Source: JAJRQY01 sp965224435 (GTDB lineage Bacteria; Actinomycetota; Acidimicrobiia; Acidimicrobiales; SZUA-35). Taken from it: a DNA stretch of 64,000 nt. Both the position numbers and the translations under genes were made by a program. Shown here piece by piece: positions 34,349-43,249 of this stretch (positions are counted from its first letter, which is position 1; every line of letters begins with the position of its first letter). The notes beneath the pieces are model-generated. The model was given only the letters and a program-made list of their open reading frames with translations, was not told where the DNA came from and made no database searches. The DNA lies in NCBI GenBank assembly GCA_965224435.1, contig OZ245048.1, positions 2,728,001 through 2,792,000 on the forward strand, given 5' to 3'.

Positions 34349-35325
34349 CTGATCCAATCCGGCTGGCTGTACTCGGCGCCGGGATGATGGGCGCCAATCA
34401 TGTTCGTCTAGCCAAGTCCCTGGAGGGAATCGAATTGATCGCCGTCATCGACCAGGACGTGGAACGGGCCGCTGCGTGTGCTGGCGAAGGAGTGCAAGCA
34501 CTTGCCGACATGGATGCCGTATTGGACCAGATCGACGCTGCCGTCGTCGCTGTTCCCACAGCGCTGCACTTCCCACTGGCGTCTCAGCTCATTGCTGCGG
34601 GAAAGTCAGTCCTAGTGGAGAAACCCATTGCCCTCAATATGGAAGAAGCCCGAGGACTCGTTGACGCCGCTGAAACAGCAGGAGTAGTTCTGGCCATTGG
34701 ACATATCGAACGGTTCAACGCAGCCGTCGCTGAGCTTCCTCGGCTTATCCAAGACCCAATCCACATTCGGGCAGAGAGAATCTCTCCCTACAGCGCTCGG
34801 ATTAGCGACGGCGTGGTTATGGATCTCATGATCCACGACCTCGACATTGTCCTCTCCTTGGTTGGACCCGATGCCCACGTTGTGTCCAGCTCAGCCACTG
34901 GGGTCAAGCACCGGAGTGAGAGCGAAGATCTCGCTACGGCACTCGTCAACTTCTCCAACGGGGTCTCTGCTTCATTCACTACCAGCAGGCTTGGCCAACA
35001 GAAGACTCGAACTATCGAGATTGTTGAATCCGACGCGGTCATTACCGCTGATCTTCTACGCCAAGACGTCACCATTCACCGGATGTCGCGTCACGAGTAC
35101 CTGGCCGACGACGGAGTCCGCTATCGACAGTCCGGAGTAGTCGAGATCCCATTCTTAGAGACTCGTGGAGAACCCCTTGCCCTCGAACTACGTCACTTCT
35201 GCGATGCCGTCCGAGACGGTAGCGAGCCACGAGTGAGCGGCCGAGACGGCATGCGAGCCCTGGAACTCGCACAACGAATCGTCAGTGACCTGATTCTGTC
35301 CACCAAGGTCGGAGCCGAACAATGA
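34345..35325 (+). CDS. wbpB: Gfo/Idh/MocA oxidoreductase, WbpB-like
   Basis: 326 residues. The Rossmann motif GAGMMGANHVR, the VEKPIALN signature and GHIERFNAAV are clear. MDLMIHDLDIVL carries the conserved His-Asp region. WbpB oxidises C3 of UDP-GlcNAcA to the 3-keto form with recycling of NADH. The gene overlaps both neighbours by 4 bp. It differs clearly from the other family member at 11324, which sits in a different pathway. Confidence 0.87.
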   Translation: MTDPIRLAVLGAGMMGANHVRLAKSLEGIELIAVIDQDVERAAACAGEGVQALADMDAVLDQIDAAVVAVPTALHFPLASQLIAAGKSVLVEKPIALNMEEARGLVDAAETAGVVLAIGHIERFNAAVAELPRLIQDPIHIRAERISPYSARISDGVVMDLMIHDLDIVLSLVGPDAHVVSSSATGVKHRSESEDLATALVNFSNGVSASFTTSRLGQQKTRTIEIVESDAVITADLLRQDVTIHRMSRHEYLADDGVRYRQSGVVEIPFLETRGEPLALELRHFCDAVRDGSEPRVSGRDGMRALELAQRIVSDLILSTKVGAEQ

Positions 35326-36629
35326 CCGCACCACAAACCGTTTGTGTTGTTGGTCTAGGCAAGATCGGGCTACCGCTGAGTGTTCAGTTCGCTCGCTCCG
35401 GGATGCGGGTCTATGGCGCCGACATCGCTGATGCGGTGGTTGATCTGGTCAACGCTGGCAAGGAACCCTTTCCCGGCGAAGCCCACCTGGAGGAATACCT
35501 GGGTGAAGTCATCGCCAACGGTTCCTTCACGGCCACAACCGATACTGCCGAGGCCGTCTCCAAGAGTGATGTTGTCATCATTGTTGTTCCCCTGATCGTG
35601 GATGACGACGGTAAACCTGATTTCTCCATCATGGATTCGGCAACTGTTGCCGTCGCCGCTGGAATCACGCCTGGGACACTGGTTTCCTATGAGACCACCC
35701 TGCCAGTCGGGTCAACGCGAAACCGATTTACTCCTATGCTGGAAGCGGGCAGCGGACTCTCTGCTGGTCAAGACCTCCTGGTCTGCCACAGTCCGGAGCG
35801 CGTCTATTCTGGCCGTATCTTTGCCGATCTGAGCGCCTATCCCAAGCTCATTGGGGGTATCGATGAGCAGTCGACTGAACGGGCCCGAGAGTTCTATGAG
35901 GCGGCCCTCCAGTTCGACGATCGAGATGACCTTGCCCAAGTAAATGGAGTGTGGGATCTCGGTTCAGTGGAAGCCGCTGAATTAGCTAAGCTGGCTGAGA
36001 CCACCTATCGAGATATCAATATCGCCTTCGCCAACGAGTTGGCGAAGTACAGCGATCAGATCGGGATCGATGTGCAGAAGGTCATCGATGCCTCCAATAG
36101 CCAGCCCTTCAGCCACATCCATCGGCCTGGTATCGCCGTTGGAGGCCACTGCATCCCTGTCTACCCACGTTTCTATCTGAGTGGTCACGCCGACGCCAAG
36201 ATGCCTGCCGCTGCACGTGAGGTGAACCTCTCGATGCCCGGTTATGCGGTCGCGAAACTTGAGACGGCTATGGGCTCTCTTCAAGACAAGACGGTGGCAG
36301 TTCTGGGCATTGCATATCGTGGCGGAGTCAAGGAGTCGGCATTCTCTGGTGTTTTTGATGTAGTGCGAGAACTAGAGTCGCGCGGCGCATCGGTCCTGGT
36401 TCATGATCCCCTTTACACGTCTGAGGAAATCGAGCGGTTTGGCTTCACGGAGTACACCATGGGCTCACCAATCAATGCAGCAATCATCCAGGCAAACCAC
36501 GCCGAGTACGAAGCCCTGACTAGCTCTGATCTTCAAGGTGCAGAATATGTACTCGACGGACGTGGACAGCTGAAGTCCCAGCATTCTGAGGGCTACGCAA
36601 TACTTCGACTCGGCTCGCTCGACGACTGA
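35322..36629 (+). CDS. Second UDP-sugar dehydrogenase, WecC-like
   Basis: 435 residues. GLGKIGLPLSVQF binds NAD. The catalytic Cys is in VGGHCIPVYPRFYL, where the usual Asp of GGHCxPxDP is Tyr. The C-terminal domain reads VLGIAYRGGVKESAFSG. As the fifth gene of the coupled operon it probably makes a second uronic acid. With the WecB-like epimerase at 49742 it could produce UDP-ManNAcA. The upstream gene at 31363 belongs to another branch of the same superfamily. Substrate is inferred. Confidence 0.85.
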   Translation: MTAPQTVCVVGLGKIGLPLSVQFARSGMRVYGADIADAVVDLVNAGKEPFPGEAHLEEYLGEVIANGSFTATTDTAEAVSKSDVVIIVVPLIVDDDGKPDFSIMDSATVAVAAGITPGTLVSYETTLPVGSTRNRFTPMLEAGSGLSAGQDLLVCHSPERVYSGRIFADLSAYPKLIGGIDEQSTERAREFYEAALQFDDRDDLAQVNGVWDLGSVEAAELAKLAETTYRDINIAFANELAKYSDQIGIDVQKVIDASNSQPFSHIHRPGIAVGGHCIPVYPRFYLSGHADAKMPAAAREVNLSMPGYAVAKLETAMGSLQDKTVAVLGIAYRGGVKESAFSGVFDVVRELESRGASVLVHDPLYTSEEIERFGFTEYTMGSPINAAIIQANHAEYEALTSSDLQGAEYVLDGRGQLKSQHSEGYAILRLGSLDD

Positions 36630-36689
36630 GCTGACTCCGCCACAACGAAGGCGGTCGGAAGTCAAGAATCACTGAGTCAGGGGATTCGA

Positions 36690-38789
36690 CTGGCAACAAA
36701 CATCACACAAGAGCATTCTGCTACGGGTAGCGAGTCCAAGCGCCTCGACATCGAGGGGCTACGAGCCGTCGCTGTTGGGCTTGTCGTTCTCTACCATGCT
36801 GGCATTTCTATGGTCCCTGGTGGATTTGTTGGAGTCGATGTCTTCTTTGTCGTTTCCGGTTTCTTGATCACCGGACTGATCATCCGCGAGCTTGAGTCCA
36901 GTGGTTCTCTGAGCCTGAGCCGGTTCTATGCTCGACGGGCTCGGAGATTGCTACCAGCAGCCGTTCTGACCACGCTCGGCACGCTGCTACTAACTTATTT
37001 CTTCCTACCCCAAATCAGGTGGAATGGTGTCGGGCGCGATGCGACCTGGGCCTCCCTCTATGTTCTCAACTGGCGCTATTCAGCCTTAGCGATTGACTAC
37101 CTTGCCTCCGAAGAATCAGCGTCTCCCCTTCAGCACTATTGGTCGTTAGCAGTCGAAGAGCAGTTCTACCTGGCCTGGCCCCTGTTCCTCGTCATTGCCT
37201 GGTGGATCAGTGGAAAGCTTGGACTCAGGTCACGCACAGCACTCATGGTTCCAGTAGCCGCAGTCACGCTCATTTCCTTCACTTCTTCCGTTGTGTCGAC
37301 CGTGTCTGAGCCACGTTCTGCTTACTTTGTCTCAAACACTCGCCTCTGGGAACTTGCAGTCGGCGGAGGACTGGCAATTGCGGCACCCCTGATCTTGCGC
37401 CTACCCAAGCCCGCAGCAGAGGGATTGGCATGGGGCGGACTCCTCGGTATTGGATGGGCGGCTACCCAATTCGGTGCCGCGACCCCATTCCCCGGCTATG
37501 CGGCGCTCTTACCAGTATTGGCGACAGCGGCGGTGCTCGCCGCTGGGGTTCCCGGTCACCCGCTTTCTTCGAGCATCCTGTTGGAACATCGGTCACTCGT
37601 AGCGATCGGAGGCTTGTCGTACTCTCTTTACCTTTGGCACTGGCCGATCCTGATCACCGCCAACGCCCTCGTCGAAGACCTGTCAGTCCCAGGAAACCTG
37701 CTGTTCGTCCTCGTCTCACTAGCAATGGCATGGCTATCAAGTGTTTTGGTGGAGCAACCAATTCGGAAGATGGCCACCTTTGTCTCGCCGCCTATCAAGG
37801 GACTAGCTCTTGGTGTGACAATGACCCTGATCGGCCTAGGTGCTGGGTTCGGCCTTCTTTTCGCGATACCAGATGCAGACCAGGCAGTGCTCGCCCTACC
37901 CGATGGGGCTCATGGTGCAAGGGTCGATACCCCTGCACCTGCTCTGGATAACCAGACCCTTGTTCAAGAGACAGCAGCAGCGATCGTGCCAGACCCACTG
38001 GTTGCCCGCCTAGACCTACCTGACATTTACGCCGCTCTGTGCCACAAAGCTGTTGCTGACTCGTCACCTGATCCCTGTGTGTCTGGAGCAAAGAGCGGCC
38101 CCATTGTGGCCATTGTCGGTGATTCTCACGCCGCCCAATGGGTGCCAGCGTTGCAAGCCATAGCCCAACGACGCGGGTTCCAGTTGTATAGCTACACCAA
38201 GTCCAGCTGCCCTTTGGCCGACATCAGCATCGGAGTTGGTCAAAGCCTCAAGCCTCATGAAGAGTGCACACAGTGGAATCTGAATGTGCTGAAGGAGTTG
38301 TTTGAGGAGATTCATCCCGACCTGGTTCTGGTTTCTAGCGCTCAATGGATCGCCCTTCTGGATGCTGATGGGCAATCCATCGGTCTAGAAGAGGCGTCTG
38401 GAAAAGAGCTGGCTCTAGCGGAAATTGAGAGCGGACTCGAGAGCCGCTGGGCTGAGATTATCGATGCTGGGATTCCTTTGGCGGTGATCCGAGATACTCC
38501 CCGACCGAGCTTTGACGTGGCGGAGTGTGTGGGAGAGAATCGTCAGTCCCTTCAGAAGTGCGCTTTCTCCCGAGAGCAAGCCATGGAAGGCAACACTGCT
38601 CAGCTGGCGGTCGCCACCGAGCTTCACGTTCCGGTTGTCGACGTGACCGACTGGCTTTGCAGCCCACTGGTTTGCCCCGCAGTGATAGATGGCTCTCTCG
38701 TGTGGCGCGATAGCCACCACTTGACCGCTTCCTACTCTCATCGCCTGTCAACGGTGATGGAGGACCAGCTCCAAATCTGGCCGTCGTAG
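36690..38789 (+). CDS. OafA-like acyltransferase-3 membrane protein with SGNH domain
   Basis: The family-defining start RLDIEGLRAVAVGLVVLYH is encoded at 36741-36797, upstream of the first in-frame ATG (36810). No ATG, GTG or TTG exists in frame between the preceding stop (36627-36629) and this motif. A CTG at 36690 lies 6 nt after AGGGG and is the best candidate, giving about 699 residues. About ten membrane helices follow, then an extracytoplasmic SGNH domain with GDSHAAQW (about residue 470) and a C-terminal DSHHLT. Such proteins O-acetylate or otherwise acylate surface sugars. Start choice is uncertain; the family is not. Confidence 0.85.
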   Translation: MATNITQEHSATGSESKRLDIEGLRAVAVGLVVLYHAGISMVPGGFVGVDVFFVVSGFLITGLIIRELESSGSLSLSRFYARRARRLLPAAVLTTLGTLLLTYFFLPQIRWNGVGRDATWASLYVLNWRYSALAIDYLASEESASPLQHYWSLAVEEQFYLAWPLFLVIAWWISGKLGLRSRTALMVPVAAVTLISFTSSVVSTVSEPRSAYFVSNTRLWELAVGGGLAIAAPLILRLPKPAAEGLAWGGLLGIGWAATQFGAATPFPGYAALLPVLATAAVLAAGVPGHPLSSSILLEHRSLVAIGGLSYSLYLWHWPILITANALVEDLSVPGNLLFVLVSLAMAWLSSVLVEQPIRKMATFVSPPIKGLALGVTMTLIGLGAGFGLLFAIPDADQAVLALPDGAHGARVDTPAPALDNQTLVQETAAAIVPDPLVARLDLPDIYAALCHKAVADSSPDPCVSGAKSGPIVAIVGDSHAAQWVPALQAIAQRRGFQLYSYTKSSCPLADISIGVGQSLKPHEECTQWNLNVLKELFEEIHPDLVLVSSAQWIALLDADGQSIGLEEASGKELALAEIESGLESRWAEIIDAGIPLAVIRDTPRPSFDVAECVGENRQSLQKCAFSREQAMEGNTAQLAVATELHVPVVDVTDWLCSPLVCPAVIDGSLVWRDSHHLTASYSHRLSTVMEDQLQIWPS

Positions 38790-38802
38790 CCAGGGTCAGC
38801 AA

Positions 38803-40047
38803 CTACGCCTGATTGGCATCATCAGCTAGGAGGGCATCCCGTCTCACCACAGGCAAGAACGTCGAGTAGGCGCTAAAGACCCGAACTGTCCAGTTCGTCA
38901 GTGAGCCAGCCAGGACGGCGGCAATGACCGAGACATCGAGCACAACCAAGACCATGAACACCGCGATGAAGCCGGCAAACCCGAGAGCATTGACTCGAAC
39001 AAACCGGTGGAGCTCAGATGGATCTGCCCAAACAGCGATGTATGAGCTCGGAACAACGAATGACGTTCGCAGGGCTCCAACGACAGCAAGGGCGATGGCG
39101 ATCTTCCACTCGAAGTGAAACTGAGCGATGGGAGAGGTGACCACGACTTGCCAGCCGAGCAACAGGCCAAAGAGTGCTGACAAGCCGGACCAGAGCGGAA
39201 TGAGCCCCTTAAACCGATTCCACCGTTTGACAAACCCTTGTCCATTTCGTCGAGCCTGAGAACCGAGCCAAAAATTGACGAATCCGTTTCCGAACACGAT
39301 CAACGGCAAGACCACACTGGTATGGGAAAACAGCCGAGCCGACTCTTCCACAGAACCTTGAGCATTCAATAGCAGCTGCTCCACAAAGAGCGAAAGATTC
39401 AGCAAAACCATGGTGGCGACAAATGGCGTGCCAGCACGGTACAGATCTCGAATCGAGCCCTCCATATTCGTTAGATTGGTTTTCCGGCCAAGGAGAGAGG
39501 GTGCCCGGCCAATGGTCAAGACCAAGACGAGAGTGGCTAGACAGCCAACTACAACCAGCGTCCGGGTCGGTGTGACACTCTCAGCCCCGCTCCACATTCG
39601 GAACAAGACGATGAGCACCACCACCTGCTTCCAACCTTGAAGCGCAACCTGGGCCCAGCCAAGATGATTGCGTGCTCGAAGCGCTGCAAACAAGTACGAG
39701 GTAGCAGCAACAGCCAGAACACCTGCAGCTGTTCCAGGCCATGGTTCCCCCAGGATGAGCTGCACACCTATTCCGACACCAAGAGAGAGAATGATCGCCT
39801 GGGCCGCCACTAGCGGAGTTGCCTTGCGAAGCAGGTCCGGACTTCTCACCAAGGCGTGATCAATCCCAAGCAAGACCAGGGGCGACCCGATGAATAGAAC
39901 GGACTTGAGTAGAGCCCAGGAAGCGACCTGTTGGGAGTCAGGCAGCGATGCGACCGAGAGATCGATAACCATCATGGAAGCCAGGCCCAGTGCATAGACA
40001 ATGGCGGCACCCAGATCATCACCCCGCCGAAGCAGCTTAGAGATCAC
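38803..40047 (-). CDS. Wzx-like polysaccharide flippase (copy 2)
   Basis: 414 residues with about 11-12 membrane segments and little else. An early LGIDHALVRSP and the spaced helices resemble MOP-superfamily exporters, though similarity to the copy at 8807 is low. Its start overlaps the GT4 stop by ATGA. It lies in a minus-strand run with a GT, a Wzy-like protein and an acyltransferase, which fits export of a lipid-linked repeat unit. Family assignment rests on topology and context. Confidence 0.75.
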   Translation of the reverse strand: MISKLLRRGDDLGAAIVYALGLASMMVIDLSVASLPDSQQVASWALLKSVLFIGSPLVLLGIDHALVRSPDLLRKATPLVAAQAIILSLGVGIGVQLILGEPWPGTAAGVLAVAATSYLFAALRARNHLGWAQVALQGWKQVVVLIVLFRMWSGAESVTPTRTLVVVGCLATLVLVLTIGRAPSLLGRKTNLTNMEGSIRDLYRAGTPFVATMVLLNLSLFVEQLLLNAQGSVEESARLFSHTSVVLPLIVFGNGFVNFWLGSQARRNGQGFVKRWNRFKGLIPLWSGLSALFGLLLGWQVVVTSPIAQFHFEWKIAIALAVVGALRTSFVVPSSYIAVWADPSELHRFVRVNALGFAGFIAVFMVLVVLDVSVIAAVLAGSLTNWTVRVFSAYSTFLPVVRRDALLADDANQA

Positions 40048-41363
40048 GTCCTATTTCGAGTGAAGTCATCAATGACTTTGCTCAGTTCAAGAGCAAAGGC
40101 GTCAGCTTGCGTACGTCTACTGTATTGCACAGCACCATCGCCCCCGAGCGAAGGCCAACCGTTTGCGACGAAGCTCAGAATTGCGGACGTCACTTCCTCG
40201 GGATTATCCGGATCAACGAGGGCTCCTCCATCACCAAGGGAGCTGAGGATCTGGCCGCAACCGCTGACTGGGTTCGCCAGACCCAAGATCGGCTTTCCTA
40301 CCGCTAGGTATTCGAAGATCTTTCCGGTAAACGCCGCTGTGTCGTGGGCGGGTAGAAGAATCAGACTTGCATCAGCAGCTGCCAATAGCTGTAGTGCCTC
40401 ATTGTGTGATCGGTATCCCCATTCACTAAAGATGCCGGAAAGGTCATGTTCGGCAATGATGCTCTGGACATCAGGGTGGCAGTTGCCGACGAGATCTACA
40501 ACGATTGAGTCTTGCACGTCCGAAGGAAGGCGAGCCAACCCTGCAACGAAGGTTCGAAACGGATCCAACCTGAATCCCATCAGGTTACCACTATGCACAA
40601 TCCGACGCTTGTGTCCTGAGTGCTGCCAAGGCTCAAGATTCTCAAAGTCTTCCGGATCAAACCCATTTGGGATAACGGAGAAAGTCGAGGGATCCAAGGA
40701 GTATCGCTCACCGAGTCGGTCAGACAGGAAGCTTCCGAACACAATGTGGTGGTCAGCTCGGGGAATGACCATTGACTCAAGCCGAGCATCCAGTTTCTCA
40801 TGCCACGGTGTTGCGAACTCTCGATAGGGATAGTCCCGCCAACCGTCGCGATAGTCAAAGACAACAGGCTTCGACGTCAGCTTGCCGATTATCAGCGCAA
40901 TGACAAGCGAGGAAGGCCCTGGACACGAGCCGACAATCACGTCCACTCCTTCCTGACGTACATGACGGACTCCTTTCGGAATGGCGAAAGGTGCCCAAAG
41001 CACTCCGGCGTCTGGCAAAAGAACCCACCGCTGAAGCCACTTGTGGAGTTTGTACGCAGCCGACGTCTCCGACACTGAGCCAGCTCGCTTAGCTGCATCG
41101 GTTGACCGGCTCAGGCTATGCCTAGCTGATCGGACGATAGTCATGATGCGGGCTGGATCAAGCGACCCAGCCCGCGAAACTACGGTGCCCTCGGGCACCT
41201 GAGATAAGAGCAACGGATCCTCGACCGTCTGAGCGAGTCGTTTGACTGTGAGGACAGACGGGCGGTGGCCTAGTCGCTCCAGGTACTTGACGAACTTGAG
41301 GTTCCGCTGTACTCCTGGACCACCCTTTGGCGGAAATGAGTAGGCAACAATCAAAGGGCGCAT
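40044..41363 (-). CDS. GT4-family glycosyltransferase
   Basis: 439 residues. The N-terminus reads YSFPPKGGPGVQRNLKFVKYL, typical of GT4 proteins that open with a Gly-rich acceptor loop. The centre has FDYRDGWRDYPYRE, and the donor domain has IPNGFDPEDFENL and FTGKIFEYLAVGKPILGL, with the Glu that contacts the sugar nucleotide. The start directly abuts the Wzy-like stop. It should extend the repeat unit in the cytoplasm. Confidence 0.88.
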   Translation of the reverse strand: MRPLIVAYSFPPKGGPGVQRNLKFVKYLERLGHRPSVLTVKRLAQTVEDPLLLSQVPEGTVVSRAGSLDPARIMTIVRSARHSLSRSTDAAKRAGSVSETSAAYKLHKWLQRWVLLPDAGVLWAPFAIPKGVRHVRQEGVDVIVGSCPGPSSLVIALIIGKLTSKPVVFDYRDGWRDYPYREFATPWHEKLDARLESMVIPRADHHIVFGSFLSDRLGERYSLDPSTFSVIPNGFDPEDFENLEPWQHSGHKRRIVHSGNLMGFRLDPFRTFVAGLARLPSDVQDSIVVDLVGNCHPDVQSIIAEHDLSGIFSEWGYRSHNEALQLLAAADASLILLPAHDTAAFTGKIFEYLAVGKPILGLANPVSGCGQILSSLGDGGALVDPDNPEEVTSAILSFVANGWPSLGGDGAVQYSRRTQADAFALELSKVIDDFTRNRT

Positions 41364-42668
41364 CTACGCGACCACCACAGTTAAGGATTCAGTGCTCTGT
41401 TGTTCCTCGACATACTGACGCTCCTTGAGAACGAGGACGAGTATTCCGATGCCAAGCAGGCCATTGTTGAGCACGTAGGTAAACGATCCAGCTACCCAAG
41501 TCGACAGGAGGACGACCGTTGCGGCGTAGGCCATGAGGCGAACCGGTTCGCGCTGACCACTGAGTAGTCGTCGATACACCGCTCCATGGACCCAGCCCAA
41601 CAAGACCGCTCCCACGATGACGCCGTACCACCCACCGTTGTGCCAGAAGGAGCCCCACACAGAGACTGGGGATGTGCCCCGAGTTCCGCCAAAGAGTTCC
41701 TGGTAAACGATTGATGAGAGGTCACTTCCGCTGTGGCCAGGCAAGAGACCCAGGCCAGCATCTAACCACTCACGTCCATTCACGATCGGCAGCTCGCTCA
41801 CGATTCGAAACCCGGCAACAGAACTGCTCTGGTTAGAGTGAAAAGCTCGGTCCCAGGCAGAACCAAACGCACTGCCAAGAACACTTGTGCCCTCGGCGAA
41901 TCTCCCCTGAAGAAATGAAAGCAGAGAAAAGACAGTGAACGCCAGACTTACCGGAACAATGACCTGTCTCACTGTCCGCTTCCGTCTGTAGTAACCCTGG
42001 GCAAAGAGCAAGACCATGAGGATTGATAGAACAAAGGCTCCACGTTGGCCAGCACCAACAAGGAAGATCATTGCGACAATAGGTAGTATCCAACGCCAGC
42101 CTTGACCTTGTTTCGCTGTCCGGCGATCGTGCCAGAGCAGCGCCACCGACAGCGGGAAGATTGCATTCTTGAACTGGTTAACGTAGCCCGGGGCGAAGTA
42201 GCGATCACCCGCATACGACTGGAGCCGCAGCGTGGTGAAGTCGCTCTCATTCCCAGTTATGGCATCGGAAATTCCCACCAAAAATACGTTGTACCCGATC
42301 AGGAAGAAGTAGACAACAGAGACTGCCCCAGACACGAGCAAGAGGACCCGGAGCCGGGATCGAGACAACGCGCTCATTGGATGAGTGGGCTGAGTCCAGA
42401 AGTCGCGAGACCTGGCCTCAATACCCCCATGGACTCGCAGCGTCACGGTTGCGCTAACCGAGTAGACAACGCTAGAAACGATGAGCACCCAAGCATGTCG
42501 AACATCTTCAGAACGCTCAAGGTCGAGAAGCGCAAGCGACCCGACAATCATGAGCCAATTGATGACCGAGAAGTACCAAACAGGATTGAACGATGAGATG
42601 CGTCGGAGCCCGACTAGTCGCAGAAGGACCAGTACACCAGTTGCTACGATACCGACGGTGAGAAGCAT
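41364..42668 (-). CDS. Wzy-like polymerase (copy 2), polytopic membrane protein
   Basis: 434 residues, about 11 membrane segments, with a long extracytoplasmic stretch (residues about 285-345) rich in Gly/Ser (LGLLPGHSGSDLSS, TSPVSVWGSFWHNGG). This layout fits oligosaccharide repeat unit polymerases, which share topology more than sequence. Downstream GT and flippase genes are immediately adjacent. Assigned from topology and context. Confidence 0.72.
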   Translation of the reverse strand: MLLTVGIVATGVLVLLRLVGLRRISSFNPVWYFSVINWLMIVGSLALLDLERSEDVRHAWVLIVSSVVYSVSATVTLRVHGGIEARSRDFWTQPTHPMSALSRSRLRVLLLVSGAVSVVYFFLIGYNVFLVGISDAITGNESDFTTLRLQSYAGDRYFAPGYVNQFKNAIFPLSVALLWHDRRTAKQGQGWRWILPIVAMIFLVGAGQRGAFVLSILMVLLFAQGYYRRKRTVRQVIVPVSLAFTVFSLLSFLQGRFAEGTSVLGSAFGSAWDRAFHSNQSSSVAGFRIVSELPIVNGREWLDAGLGLLPGHSGSDLSSIVYQELFGGTRGTSPVSVWGSFWHNGGWYGVIVGAVLLGWVHGAVYRRLLSGQREPVRLMAYAATVVLLSTWVAGSFTYVLNNGLLGIGILVLVLKERQYVEEQQSTESLTVVVA

Positions 42669-42676
42669 GTCCGGAC

Positions 42677-43201
42677 TCAGTTGTCCGTCAGCCGGTGTCG
42701 ATGTTTCGAGTGGTGATCTCTTGCGTCGCCGACTACTTGCCCAGGGTTTCCGGCAAAGATCGCATAGTCGGGGACCTCTCCTCGCACAACGGTTCCAGCG
42801 CCGATTACAGCCCCATGTCCAACTGTGGAGCCCGGCATGATCGTCGATCCGCGGCCGACAAAGGAGTACGAACCAATAGCAATTGGTCGATTGATCGATT
42901 GCTTAGGTGTGTCGACATCCCCGAGCGCCCTGCCGACGTTGTACACGGTCCAGTCATGGGTCAAGAACGAGGTACGACTGGAAATTGTGCACCCTTCCCC
43001 CAAGGTGATCAAGGAGTAGTCGGCCCCATCAAACCACGCGGAACTCGAGATGTAGTTCGGGGTCCCATCAAACTTCATTCCCCATCGAGAATAGATCCAG
43101 ATTGCTGATTTGGTACTCCAGCGAGGGCGAAGTGAGCTCACCCGAAGAACCAACAGTGCTGCCGCTTTCTCAAACTTGGGAATGATCACTCGAGCCTCCA
43201 A
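42677..43201 (-). CDS. Hexapeptide-repeat O-acetyltransferase
   Basis: 174 residues. An N-terminal helical part precedes a beta-helix with ISSRTSFLTHDW (a His near the middle), IGSYSFVGRGSTIMPGSTVG and IGAGTVVRGEVPDYAIFAG, the standard WbbJ/NodL end motif. It should acetylate a hydroxyl of a sugar with acetyl-CoA. It is the first gene of the 38803-43201 run, 8 bp before the Wzy-like gene. Confidence 0.82.
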   Translation of the reverse strand: MEARVIIPKFEKAAALLVLRVSSLRPRWSTKSAIWIYSRWGMKFDGTPNYISSSAWFDGADYSLITLGEGCTISSRTSFLTHDWTVYNVGRALGDVDTPKQSINRPIAIGSYSFVGRGSTIMPGSTVGHGAVIGAGTVVRGEVPDYAIFAGNPGQVVGDARDHHSKHRHRLTDN

Positions 43202-43249
43202 TCAGCCTCAGGCGAAGTCCAAGTCTATCCCGGTCCACGGACCCGACGA

